Assembly (NCBI GenBank): GCA_046316495.1
Contig: JBKDAM010000076.1
Coordinates: 1 to 64,000, forward strand
Source: M3007 sp046316495
GTDB taxonomy: Bacteria > Bacteroidota > Bacteroidia > Chitinophagales > Saprospiraceae
Length of the DNA stretch: 64,000 nucleotides
Direction: 5' to 3'
Part shown: in pieces, positions 50,180-58,874 of the stretch
Position numbering within the stretch: the first letter of the stretch is position 1
Layout of the letters: each line of letters opens with the position of its first letter
Made by a program: the position numbers and the translations under genes
The notes under the pieces: model-generated
Told to the model about the DNA's origin: nothing
The model's input: the letters and a program-made list of their open reading frames with translations, nothing else
Databases searched by the model: none

Positions 50180-52504
50180 ATGATGATTTTCAGAACCACA
50201 ACTTTCAGTCTTTTTTCTTTTTTGCTCTTTGCTTCCCTACCACTCCAAGGTCAAATGGGATCCATCAAGGTGGTAAAAGCGAATGATCAGATCACACTGG
50301 GCTATTCCAGTCAATCGGGCGTGCAATTGATCTATGTCGATGGCCTACCGTTCAAGGATTTAAATAAAAATGGAGCGCTCGATCTTTACGAGGATTGGAG
50401 AGCCAACGTGGACGACCGTGCTAAGGACCTCGCTGCCCGACTTTCCATCGCCGAAATAGCTGGCTTAATGCTGTATTCCAAGCACCAATCTATTCCCGCT
50501 GCCGAACAGGGCTATTTTTCTGGCACCTACCAAGGAAAACCGTTCAGCCAAAGCGGGGCGGCTCCGTCGGACCTGACTGATCAGCAGCTGGAGTTCCTAA
50601 ACAAAGACCATCTTCGGCATATTCTGATGACCTCGGTCAAGAGCCCTTCCATAGCGGCAACCTGGAATAATAACGTTCAAGAAATCGCAGAAAGCATCGG
50701 ATTTGGTATCCCGGCTAATAATAGCTCCGACCCGCGCCATGGTGCCAACAAGGACGCAGAATACAACGCTGGTTCAGGAGGAACCATCTCCCAATGGCCA
50801 GAACAACTCGGACTGGCCGCTACGTTCGACCCCTCTATTACCCGCCAATTTGCCGCTATCGCAGCCAAGGAATACCGAGCTTTGGGCATCACCACCGCCC
50901 TTTCCCCCCAAATTGACCTTGCCACTGAACCCCGCTGGAACCGTTTCATCGGTACCTTCGGAGAAGACCCTTCGCTGGCGATCGACCTGGCAAAAGCCTA
51001 CGTGGATGGATTTCAAACTCCCGAAAAAGCCCTTCCCGCCTACAATGGTTGGGGCAATGGAAGTGTTAACGCCATGGTCAAACACTGGCCAGGCGGAGGC
51101 CCCGAAGAGGGAGGCCGAGATGGCCACTTCGCCTATGGAAAATTTGCAGTGTACCCTGGACGCAACTTCAATACCCACCTGAGACCTTTCACCGAAGGTG
51201 CCTTCCAGCTGGATGGCTCAACGAAATCAGCCTCCGCTGTCATGCCTTATTACACGATCTCTTACAACCAAGATAAAAAATACGGCGAAAATGTCGGAAA
51301 CGGCTTTAGCAAATACATCATCCAAGACCTACTCCGCAATACATACCATTACGAAGGAGTAGTGTGCACGGACTGGCTGATCACCGGTGACGAGGGCCCA
51401 AAACCAGATGTATTCATGGGCAAACCATGGGGGGTCGAACAATTAACCCTGGCCGAACGCCACCTTAAAGCCATCGAAGCGGGGATGGACCAATTCGGCG
51501 GTAATAATGCAGCGGGCCCCATCCTGGAAGCCTATGAAATGGGTGTCCAAAAATACGGCGCCTCCGCCATGCGGGCACGCTTTGAACGCTCCGCTCAACG
51601 CCTGCTCCTCAACCTGTTCCGAACTGGCTTGTTCGAAAACCCCTATCTCGACCCTGCCCTGTCCAATCAGACCGTCGGCCAAGCAGATTGGGTGAAAGCT
51701 GGTTACGAAGCGCAACTAAAATCAATCGTCCTTCTCAAAAATGAGGCCCAAACTTTACCCCTCGCTAAAGGTAAAAAGGTGTATATCCCTCAACGCACTA
51801 CCCCAGCCGGATTCAATTTCTTCGGAATGCCCACGCCCGAAAAAACAGAATACCCTGTCAACCTGGACATCGTCCGAAAATACTTCGAGGTAACGGAAGA
51901 CCCCGCCGCCGCCGATTTTGCATTGGTCTTCATCAAAAGCCCAATCAGCAATGGGTACAGCCGAGCCGACCGGGAAGCCGGAGGAAATGGTTACCTGCCC
52001 ATCAGCCTCCAACTAAAAGACTACATTGCCAAGGACGCCCGGGCCAAGAGTATCGCGGCCGGAGATCCCGTCATTGACCCAACCATCAATAATCGGAGTT
52101 ACAGAGGTAAAAAGGCGGTTTCTAACTCGTATCCAGACCTATCCACCATCCTGAACACCAAAAAAGCAATGAAAAACAAACCCGTAGTAGTAGCCGTCAG
52201 CATCAGCAACCCTATGGTCTTTGGCGAATTCGAACCGGAAGTCCAAGCCATTTTGGGAGAATTTGGGGTCTCCACCGCTGCGTTATTGGATATTATTTCT
52301 GGGACCGTCAGCCCTTCCGGACTGCTCCCCCTTCAAATGCCCAAAGATATGGCTACTGTCGAACGACAAAAAGAAGATGTCCCACATGATATGATCCCGT
52401 ATAAAGACCGGCAAGGAAATACCTACGATTTCGGCTTCGGACTCAATTGGAAAGGGCCCATAAAGGATAAAAGAACGAAAAAATACGCTGTAAAAAAGAA
52501 ATAA
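50180..52504 (+). CDS. GH3 beta-glucosidase/exo-beta-glucanase
   Basis: A 774-residue exported glycoside hydrolase family 3 enzyme. Signal peptide MMIFRTTTFSLFSFLLFASLPLQGQ (an alternative start is one codon later). After an extension (SSQSGVQLIYVDGLPFKDLNKNGALDLYEDWRA), the GH3 barrel has SDPRHG, EQLGLAATFDPSITRQFAAIAAKEYRALGI, VKHWPGGGPEEGGRDGHF and the nucleophile aspartate in GVVCTDWLIT. The second domain and FN3-like tail (MFFFG-type end, DFGFGLNWKG) complete it. Acts on beta-glucosides outside the cytoplasm. The CACCTTTG box at 50159-50166 lies 13 bp before the ATG. Confidence 0.94.
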   Translation: MMIFRTTTFSLFSFLLFASLPLQGQMGSIKVVKANDQITLGYSSQSGVQLIYVDGLPFKDLNKNGALDLYEDWRANVDDRAKDLAARLSIAEIAGLMLYSKHQSIPAAEQGYFSGTYQGKPFSQSGAAPSDLTDQQLEFLNKDHLRHILMTSVKSPSIAATWNNNVQEIAESIGFGIPANNSSDPRHGANKDAEYNAGSGGTISQWPEQLGLAATFDPSITRQFAAIAAKEYRALGITTALSPQIDLATEPRWNRFIGTFGEDPSLAIDLAKAYVDGFQTPEKALPAYNGWGNGSVNAMVKHWPGGGPEEGGRDGHFAYGKFAVYPGRNFNTHLRPFTEGAFQLDGSTKSASAVMPYYTISYNQDKKYGENVGNGFSKYIIQDLLRNTYHYEGVVCTDWLITGDEGPKPDVFMGKPWGVEQLTLAERHLKAIEAGMDQFGGNNAAGPILEAYEMGVQKYGASAMRARFERSAQRLLLNLFRTGLFENPYLDPALSNQTVGQADWVKAGYEAQLKSIVLLKNEAQTLPLAKGKKVYIPQRTTPAGFNFFGMPTPEKTEYPVNLDIVRKYFEVTEDPAAADFALVFIKSPISNGYSRADREAGGNGYLPISLQLKDYIAKDARAKSIAAGDPVIDPTINNRSYRGKKAVSNSYPDLSTILNTKKAMKNKPVVVAVSISNPMVFGEFEPEVQAILGEFGVSTAALLDIISGTVSPSGLLPLQMPKDMATVERQKEDVPHDMIPYKDRQGNTYDFGFGLNWKGPIKDKRTKKYAVKKK

Positions 52505-52517
52505 TACCACTCGAACA

Positions 52518-52571
52518 GGGCAAATGGGCGGTCCACAGCCTGAATGCTGTGGCGGTTGACACCATTTGCCC
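52518..52571 (+). terminator. Composite hairpin terminator after the GH3 gene
   Basis: GGGCAAATGG pairs with CCATTTGCCC (outer), enclosing CCACAGC/GCTGTGG (inner) with a 6-nt loop, followed by TTTCTATT. A stem inside a stem, somewhat larger than a plain terminator. Confidence 0.65.
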
Positions 52572-52672
52572 TTTCTATTCCACCATCAATCAACTGGAAA
52601 TTGGACCTGCCTTTCTGCAGGCTGCAGTACCGCGCTTGCTATCCACCTTTATAATCGCTAAACAGCTCTATC

Positions 52673-53740
52673 TTGAGACTAAGTATTCTATTTTTCATAG
52701 GAATCCTACCCTTCTGCGCCTCCTGCACTGGGCAACAAACAAAGCAACTAAGCCCTGCTGTGCCCTCTGCAGAACAGAACCAGACGGATACCACCCACTC
52801 CAAACTGAGTGGTAACATCATGGCAATCTACCAAGACAGGCAAAACAGGTACTGGTTTGGCAGTTGGAAGGATGGTTTGTACCAATACGATGGAAACACC
52901 ATCACCCATTTTACTGAAATGGATGGCCTGTCTAGCAATCGAGTCGAAGAAGTACAAGAAGATAAGCTGGGTAACCTATTTGTCAATACCAGTAAAGGTG
53001 TGTGCCGATATGATGGCAAACGATTCGTTCAACTAACCCCAATACCAGGCGATTGGAGCTTGAGTCCAGATGACCTATGGTTTAAAAACACAGAAACTAG
53101 ATACGTTTATCGCTACGATGGTAAGCGGCTTTACAGCCTGGATGTACCCAAAACTGCCCTTGGCGAAGAGGTTGTCTCCAAATGCCCACATTGCCCAGAT
53201 CCCTACCATATTTACTGCCATTATAAAGATAAAAAAGGAAATATCTGGTTTGGAACAGCAGTCTTGGGAGCATTTCGATACAATGGAAAGTCGTTTGACT
53301 GGATTTCTGAACCCGACGTAACAGAATTACATAACGGCCCCTCCAATGGCGTCCGTTCCATCGCTGAAGACGCTTTGGGGCGATTCTGGTTCAATACTAG
53401 CTATGTTTATGAAGTATTTGATGGTATAGAGGCAGGGAGATTCCATTTTTACGACCGACAAACCAGCATTGGCAGCTTGGATGGATGGCAAGACGGCGAT
53501 CTGAACGAGTATTTATCTATTGTAGCGGATAATGATCAGAACCTATGGATTGCAACCTACTCGAAGGGGGTTTGGAAATACGATGGGAATAAAATTCAGC
53601 ATTTTCCGGTTCAAGTTCGGGGCAAGAATATTCACTTATTCTGCCTTTACAAGGACCAACAAGGCAGCATCTGGCTTGGCACCCAAGAGGAAGGGGTTTG
53701 GAAATTGGATGAAGGAAGGTTTAGACGGTTTGAGGGTTGA
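52673..53740 (+). CDS. Two-component-regulator propeller-repeat lipoprotein
   Basis: A 355-residue lipoprotein starting at TTG (MRLSILFFIGILPFCASC, lipobox CASC). The mature part is a beta-propeller of Reg_prop-type repeats: IYQDRQNRYWFGSWKDGLYQYDGNTITHFTEMDGL, then DKLGNLFVNTSKGVCRYDGKRF, DKKGNIWFGTAVLGAFRYNGKSF, EDALGRFWFNTS, DNDQNLWIATYSKGVWKYDGNKI and DQQGSIWLGTQEEGVWKLDEGRF. In Bacteroidota hybrid sensors such repeats bind sugars, but here there is no kinase domain; it stands alone as a secreted lipoprotein. Upstream GH3 neighbours suggest a carbohydrate link (inference). Confidence 0.85.
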   Translation: MRLSILFFIGILPFCASCTGQQTKQLSPAVPSAEQNQTDTTHSKLSGNIMAIYQDRQNRYWFGSWKDGLYQYDGNTITHFTEMDGLSSNRVEEVQEDKLGNLFVNTSKGVCRYDGKRFVQLTPIPGDWSLSPDDLWFKNTETRYVYRYDGKRLYSLDVPKTALGEEVVSKCPHCPDPYHIYCHYKDKKGNIWFGTAVLGAFRYNGKSFDWISEPDVTELHNGPSNGVRSIAEDALGRFWFNTSYVYEVFDGIEAGRFHFYDRQTSIGSLDGWQDGDLNEYLSIVADNDQNLWIATYSKGVWKYDGNKIQHFPVQVRGKNIHLFCLYKDQQGSIWLGTQEEGVWKLDEGRFRRFEG

Positions 53741-54125
53741 GGGGAAATACTGCTTGCGATTCAGCTCTCACCTTATTTGGAAAAAACGTACAAGAATTTG
53801 ACTTCCAATTTATTAATTAATATCCAAGATATTTTTCCGAAAAAAGAAAGCAACATATAGTTGTCGCCTTGCGAAGCGCTCTTTTGTCTGAGAAAACACC
53901 CATTATATTCTGGGGTTCCATTTCTTATCCAAAAAACAGAAAAATAGCTTCGGCAAAAGGGACAAGGCCCCTTCCCAAATGTAAAAAAAGGTCAATTCAC
54001 AACAAGAATCTCAAACACAACATATTGAAATTCAATTTATTGAAAATTTTACTGTTTAAAAAACAGCTATTTTTCAATGTTGAAATGCATAAAAAACTGT
54101 CCTTTTTTGGGCCTGTTTTTCCCCT
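53741..54125. other. AT-rich spacer before small RNA copy C
   Basis: No supported gene. The last 150 bp is strongly AT-rich, as upstream of the other copies of the element. Confidence 0.5.
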
Positions 54126-54133
54126 GATCTTTG
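54126..54133 (+). promoter_or_regulatory. -7 box of small RNA copy C
   Basis: GATCTTTG followed by TATCACA; a TTTTTTG at 54103-54109 lies 16 nt upstream as possible -33. Confidence 0.68.
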
Positions 54134-54138
54134 TATCA

Positions 54139-54301
54139 CAAAAGCGCACAACGACTTTTAGATGTAGATGGGAGTGGTGCGCCGGATAAACGAATTCGGC
54201 GCACTACCATAAACCACCAGCGCTAGTAGACTTTCGACTTTTCATGAAGCAATAAATACGCGATCCCCGCCTGACAAACGAGCCAGGCGGGGATTTTTTT
54301 T
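54139..54301 (+). ncRNA. Putative structured small RNA, copy C of four
   Basis: Motif CGACTTTTAGATGTA at 54152-54166. Hairpin 1: GTGCGCCG (54177-54184) with CGGCGCAC (54197-54204), loop GATAAACGAATT. Compared with copies A and B a C-G pair has become T-A with both sides changed. Hairpin 2: ATCCCCGCCTG (54263-54273) with CAGGCGGGGAT (54284-54294), an 11-bp stem, loop AAACGA at 54276-54281 closed by a C-G pair, then eight T. It runs into the end of the convergent gene at 54304, so it also serves as that end's neighbour only. Confidence 0.85.
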
Positions 54302-54303
54302 AA

Positions 54304-54813
54304 TTACTGCTTATCCAACTCCACCAACCGCAAGAGAGCCTGTTCATTGTCCTCAATTTCCTCCAGCAAGGGTAAGCTGCCGTATTTTTCTTTTAAATGG
54401 AGGAGTTCTTGAATAGACTTAACCTTTCCCTCAAAAGTGCCCTGCAAGGAGGCCTTGCCCCAATTGGGATTCTTTTGAAGATCTTCCATAAACCGTTGCC
54501 GCTCTTCCACTGCTTTTTGAAGCTGACCTTGGAAAAACTCCGCGTTACCCCCATTCACTTTCTCGACTAATGAGTGGTACTCCTTTTTTAAATTGGATAA
54601 TTGGTCTCGGTATTGGGCCAGTTTTCGCTGGGAGATAATGTCTTTCGATTGCTGCTGATCCAGCTGTTCTATCTCAACTTGTAGCTGGAATATACCTAGT
54701 AGTAACTGAATCAAAGGGGATGGTTCAGGCAACTGACTTAATTGTTGGACAAGCTGTTGAAAAGTAGAGGAACTCATACGATGCATTGGGTTGGTTCTTA
54801 AATGTGAGTACAT
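54304..54813 (-). CDS. Hypothetical coiled-coil protein
   Basis: A 169-residue soluble, Gln/Glu/Leu-rich protein with no signal peptide and no family I recognise. Most of it is helical with coiled-coil character (LGIFQLQVEIEQLDQQQSKDIISQRKLAQYRDQLSNLKKEYHSLVEKV, then QKAVEERQRFMEDLQKN). In-frame ATGs at 54786 and 54777 are also plausible starts. It stands alone between small RNA copy C and the ClC gene; its upstream neighbour on the same strand would be no gene in this window. Confidence 0.68.
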   Translation of the reverse strand: MYSHLRTNPMHRMSSSTFQQLVQQLSQLPEPSPLIQLLLGIFQLQVEIEQLDQQQSKDIISQRKLAQYRDQLSNLKKEYHSLVEKVNGGNAEFFQGQLQKAVEERQRFMEDLQKNPNWGKASLQGTFEGKVKSIQELLHLKEKYGSLPLLEEIEDNEQALLRLVELDKQ

Positions 54814-54884
54814 AAAATCCCTTCAACACATTCAGCACCTCCCAGAGTTCCAACTTCCGTTCTTTTTTGGAAAATGGCAGATAC

Positions 54885-56135
54885 CTATTTCGGGTTTTCA
54901 GCATTCCTAAGGTATTTTTTCACCCAGGAAATCCCCTCTGATTTAATGGCTGCAACCGGTTGGGCGGTATAAATCCCCTTTTTTCCCGAAAAAAGAAAAG
55001 CCAACAGTGCAGCAATGCCCAACCAAGGCCCCGCTGCAGGCCCCAATAATTCCATCCCCATTACGGTACAAGCAATCGGGGTATTGGAGGCTCCGGCAAA
55101 TACGGCTACAAACCCAAGTCCTGCCAGAAAGGCGGTTGGCAAGGGAATCCAGGCCGATAAAGCACTACCCAGAGTAGCTCCGATAAAAAATAAGGGCGTG
55201 ACCTCTCCCCCCTTAAATCCAAAGCCCAACGTAAGTGCCGTCAATGCGAGCTTAATCAAAAAAACCTGCCCCTCCATTGGCTGTTCAAAAGCCGCTAGTA
55301 TAGTCGGAATACCCAGGCCAGAATACGTCGACCAAGGGAATAATTGGAACAATAGCAATAGTAATACACCTCCAACCAAAGGACGATAAGGCGGAAAATG
55401 GATTCTGGCCGTTGAAAAAGCGGTGGTCCAATGACTAGCATACGAAAAGAGCCGTGCAGCAAATCCAAACAGCAATCCGGAAGCAGCCACCCAAAAAACC
55501 GTTTGCAGGGTCCACAAGGGCAAAGGACCAATCGAATAGTGACTGTGGTGAACTGGAAACAGCAGGCATACCTGATCGGCCAATAAAGCTGCTGCTAGAA
55601 CTGGCAAGAACGCTTTTAACCCAAAACGGCCCGCAGGAAGGACTTCCACCGCAAAGATAGCCCCGGCAAAAGGGGTTCCAAAGACAGCCGAAAAACCAGC
55701 GCTGATTCCCATCAGTAACAACAACTTCCGGTCGTCCCCATCCAGCCGAACCCAACGGCCTAACTGATCAGACAGAGAGGCTCCCAGCTGAACGGCGGTA
55801 CCCTCTCTGCCAGCAGAACCGCCCACCAAATGGGTAGCCAAGGTACTCAACAAAATAAAAGGCGCCATGCGCGCAGGAATTCGTTGTTTCGGCTGGTGGT
55901 ATTCCTCCAATAGCAGGTTATTGCCTTTTACTGCATCCCCTGCCCAATAATGGTACGCCCATCCAATCGAAAAACCCACCAAAGGAAGCCCATACAGTAG
56001 CCAAGGATGGGCTAAGCGGGTATGGGTGACCTCATCCAGCCCTAACAAAAACAAGGCAGAAGAAACCCCTGCCAATACCGCAGTGAGAACGGCCCAGCCC
56101 AGCCAACGAATGGCCATCATTAGCAGCTTGTTCAT
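54885..56135 (-). CDS. ClC-family chloride channel/antiporter
   Basis: A 416-residue polytopic membrane protein of the voltage-gated chloride channel family. The selectivity motifs are GGSAGREGTAVQLGASL (usual GREGP, with the gating glutamate kept) and GFKGGEVTPLFFIGATLGSAL (usual GxFxP region). About 10-12 hydrophobic helices; no CBS domains. It may move chloride or swap it for protons. It is 69 bp downstream of the acyl-CoA synthetase/GNAT gene on the same strand and may be in its transcript. Confidence 0.92.
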   Translation of the reverse strand: MNKLLMMAIRWLGWAVLTAVLAGVSSALFLLGLDEVTHTRLAHPWLLYGLPLVGFSIGWAYHYWAGDAVKGNNLLLEEYHQPKQRIPARMAPFILLSTLATHLVGGSAGREGTAVQLGASLSDQLGRWVRLDGDDRKLLLLMGISAGFSAVFGTPFAGAIFAVEVLPAGRFGLKAFLPVLAAALLADQVCLLFPVHHSHYSIGPLPLWTLQTVFWVAASGLLFGFAARLFSYASHWTTAFSTARIHFPPYRPLVGGVLLLLLFQLFPWSTYSGLGIPTILAAFEQPMEGQVFLIKLALTALTLGFGFKGGEVTPLFFIGATLGSALSAWIPLPTAFLAGLGFVAVFAGASNTPIACTVMGMELLGPAAGPWLGIAALLAFLFSGKKGIYTAQPVAAIKSEGISWVKKYLRNAENPK

Positions 56136-56204
56136 CCTATCTTTTGTCCAAAGTCGTCAAAGGTAGCTGAAGAGGATAATATCCAGGCTATTTCTGTACC
56201 CGGT

Positions 56205-58871
56205 TTACAAGATCAATTCCACAAAATTGGCATCCTCATCACTACCGGCAGGCTGAAAGTTTTTTCGAATAAACAACCGGCGCATGTTACCATTGCTTTT
56301 GAGATAAGAAGCGGTGATGGCCCGATAGCCTTGTTCCCGGGCGATTTCAATAATAAAATCAGTCAACAATCCGCCGAGACCTTGTCCATGCCACTGGTCT
56401 GCCACTAAAATCGCATATTCAGCGGTATCCCGCCATCCATCCCCGACAATTCGTACTACCCCAATGATTTTGGTGCGTCCATCCTGCTTTATTTCTGCCA
56501 CAAGGGCCATCTCCCGGTCGTAGTCTATATTGGTCATCCGCGATAAAAACTGGTGGTTAATGCCCGGTGCTGCCCCAAAAAAGCGGAAGTATAGGCTGTC
56601 GCGAGAGGTCTCCCGCACCATTTCGGCCTCCATTACCTCGTCTTCTGGACGGATGGGGCGCAGCAACACTTGCTGGCCATTGCGAAGCTGCACTTCTCGC
56701 ATCCATTGACTAGGATAAGGCAAGATACAAAGATGCGCGCAACGGTCGCGCTGAAGTGAGGGGCGCCGCTCCAAGGTAATCGCGGCATCCAATGCTACCC
56801 CACCCTGTGCGTTCATGGCAAATGGGTTAATGTCCACTTCTCGTATATCTGGACAATCCATCAGCAGATAGGCAAAGCGGCAAAGTACTTCTTCCAGTTG
56901 TTCTACCGGTGCCGGGGGCAGGTTGCGGAAGCCCCGGAGCAATTTGTACACCTGAGCACCTTGCACCAGGTGCCGAGCCAGAGCCCTGTTTAAGGGTGGC
57001 AAACCGATGGTTCGATCCCTCCAAATTTCGGCCGCCGTACCGCCCATACCGAAGACAATCACGGGGCCAAAAGTGGGATCCTTGACCGATCCGATGAGTA
57101 CCTCCTGCTCGACCTTCATCATATTGTCGATCAAAACTCCGGTGAGTCGGGCATCCGGGCGCTGGCGTTTTACCGTTTCCATCAACAAGGGGTATTGTTG
57201 CCGGAGTTGTTTTTCGTCCAGGATATTGAGGACAACACCTCCTACATCCGATTTATGCCAGATATCGGGAGATTCAATTTTAAGGACCACTGGAAAGCCA
57301 ATTTCCAAGGCATGCTGAACGGCTTCGTCTTCCGAGCTTGCAAACCGGCTCGCATTTACCGGGATGCCATAGCAAGACAGCAATTGTTTGCTTTGGAATT
57401 CATTTAAGTTGGTGATACCTTTTTGCTGGGCTTCTGCGATTATAGCCCGGGCATCCTCCCTTCGGATTCCTGGAAATTCAATGGGTAAATCCTCCGGTGT
57501 TTCGTAGAGCATCTCCAGGTTTTGGCGGTAGCTGGCCATCCGGATAAACAAGTCCACTGCGCGCTCGGGGAATGGAAACCAAGGAATTTTTCCGGTTTCC
57601 AGCACTTCGCGGCCGGCCTTCACAGAGTTCATTCCCATCCAGGAGGCATAAACAGGCTTGGTACGCACCAACTTTGACTCTGCGACGACCATTTGAGCCA
57701 CCTGAGCAGGATCGGTCACACTCTGTGCCGTTAGAACTACCAGCACGGCATCGACTCCGGGATCATACAAACAACCCCGAAGTGCGGTTCGAAACTCTTC
57801 GACTCCTGCATCGGCCAGTACATCTACAGGATTGTGGATGCTGGCTGTGGGCGATAGCTTGGAGCGGAGCTCTTCCAGTGTTTCGGGACTCAACTTTGCC
57901 ATTTGTCCACCGCCCCGAATCAATGCATCAGTAGCCAGGATGGCTGGACCGCCCGCATTGGTAACAATCGCCAGTCGATTGCCTGTTGGAAGTGGCTGGG
58001 AAGCCAGTGCCTGGGTGCAGTCGAAGAGTTGCTGGACACTTTGTACCCTGATTACGCCGGCCCGTTTAAAGGCTGCGTCATAGGCTGCATCATTTCCGGC
58101 GAGGGAGCCTGTATGGGACATCACCGCCCGAGCCCCTTCCAGGCTATCTCCTGGTTTGAGGATTACAATCGGTTTGGAACGAGCGAAAGAGCGGGCGGCG
58201 CTCATAAACCGGCGGGCATCCTTCAACCGCTCCATGTACACTAGAATACAGGCGGTACGGGAGTCTGAAGCAAAATAATCAATCAATTCTTCGAAGCCAA
58301 TATCGGCCATCGAGCCCACGGAAGCGAAATAGCTAAAGCCGACCTGTTTACTGGCCGCCCAATCCAGGATGGCGGAGCCAATTGCTCCACTTTGGGAAAT
58401 AAACGCTACCCGTCCTGCCGGGGGCAGGGCAGGCGAAAAGGTAGCATTCAACGAAAGCCAAGGGGTAAGAAGTCCCATACAATTCGGTCCAATAATCCGC
58501 ACTTGATGCTCCTTGGCAGCATGCCGCAGGTCGCGGAACCGCTGCTCCCCTTCCGGTCCTGCCTCCTTAAAACCGGTCGATAGAATCAAGGCGCAGCGGA
58601 TACTCTTCGCTCCAAAGTCTGCAATCAGGCCCACCACTGTATCGGCTGGCGTAGCCACAATCGCCAGGTCAGGCACCAAAGGAAGTTTACTGGTGTTTTT
58701 ATAGCATTGGAGCCCGTTGACCTTTGAGTACCGAGGATTAACGGGAAAAACCTGCCCCCCGAAGGAGGCCAAGTTGTGGATGACCGCCTGACCTACCTTG
58801 CCAGGCTTATCGGTAGCACCATAAACCGCGATGGTTTTAGGCTGAAAAAAACGGTCTAACAGGTCTTTCAT
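56205..58871 (-). CDS. ADP-forming acyl-CoA synthetase fused to GNAT acetyltransferase (Pat-like)
   Basis: An 888-residue fusion. The CoA-binding domain (about 1-130, TIAVYGATDKPGKVGQAV), succinyl-CoA-ligase-like domain (about 145-300) with the phospho-histidine loop VMSHTGSLAGNDAAY, an ATP-grasp domain (about 480-700, PVVLKIESPDIWHKSDVGGV) and a C-terminal GNAT domain (about 725-888) with the acetyl-CoA loop QWHGQGLGGLLTDFIIEIA. It resembles the Pat/YfiQ protein-lysine acetyltransferases; unlike Pat, its synthetase half keeps the catalytic His, so it may also make acetyl-CoA and ATP. Directly downstream of the deacetylase gene (3 bp gap), suggesting opposing writer and eraser in one operon. 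Confidence 0.92.
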   Translation of the reverse strand: MKDLLDRFFQPKTIAVYGATDKPGKVGQAVIHNLASFGGQVFPVNPRYSKVNGLQCYKNTSKLPLVPDLAIVATPADTVVGLIADFGAKSIRCALILSTGFKEAGPEGEQRFRDLRHAAKEHQVRIIGPNCMGLLTPWLSLNATFSPALPPAGRVAFISQSGAIGSAILDWAASKQVGFSYFASVGSMADIGFEELIDYFASDSRTACILVYMERLKDARRFMSAARSFARSKPIVILKPGDSLEGARAVMSHTGSLAGNDAAYDAAFKRAGVIRVQSVQQLFDCTQALASQPLPTGNRLAIVTNAGGPAILATDALIRGGGQMAKLSPETLEELRSKLSPTASIHNPVDVLADAGVEEFRTALRGCLYDPGVDAVLVVLTAQSVTDPAQVAQMVVAESKLVRTKPVYASWMGMNSVKAGREVLETGKIPWFPFPERAVDLFIRMASYRQNLEMLYETPEDLPIEFPGIRREDARAIIAEAQQKGITNLNEFQSKQLLSCYGIPVNASRFASSEDEAVQHALEIGFPVVLKIESPDIWHKSDVGGVVLNILDEKQLRQQYPLLMETVKRQRPDARLTGVLIDNMMKVEQEVLIGSVKDPTFGPVIVFGMGGTAAEIWRDRTIGLPPLNRALARHLVQGAQVYKLLRGFRNLPPAPVEQLEEVLCRFAYLLMDCPDIREVDINPFAMNAQGGVALDAAITLERRPSLQRDRCAHLCILPYPSQWMREVQLRNGQQVLLRPIRPEDEVMEAEMVRETSRDSLYFRFFGAAPGINHQFLSRMTNIDYDREMALVAEIKQDGRTKIIGVVRIVGDGWRDTAEYAILVADQWHGQGLGGLLTDFIIEIAREQGYRAITASYLKSNGNMRRLFIRKNFQPAGSDEDANFVELIL

Positions 58872-58874
58872 AGG

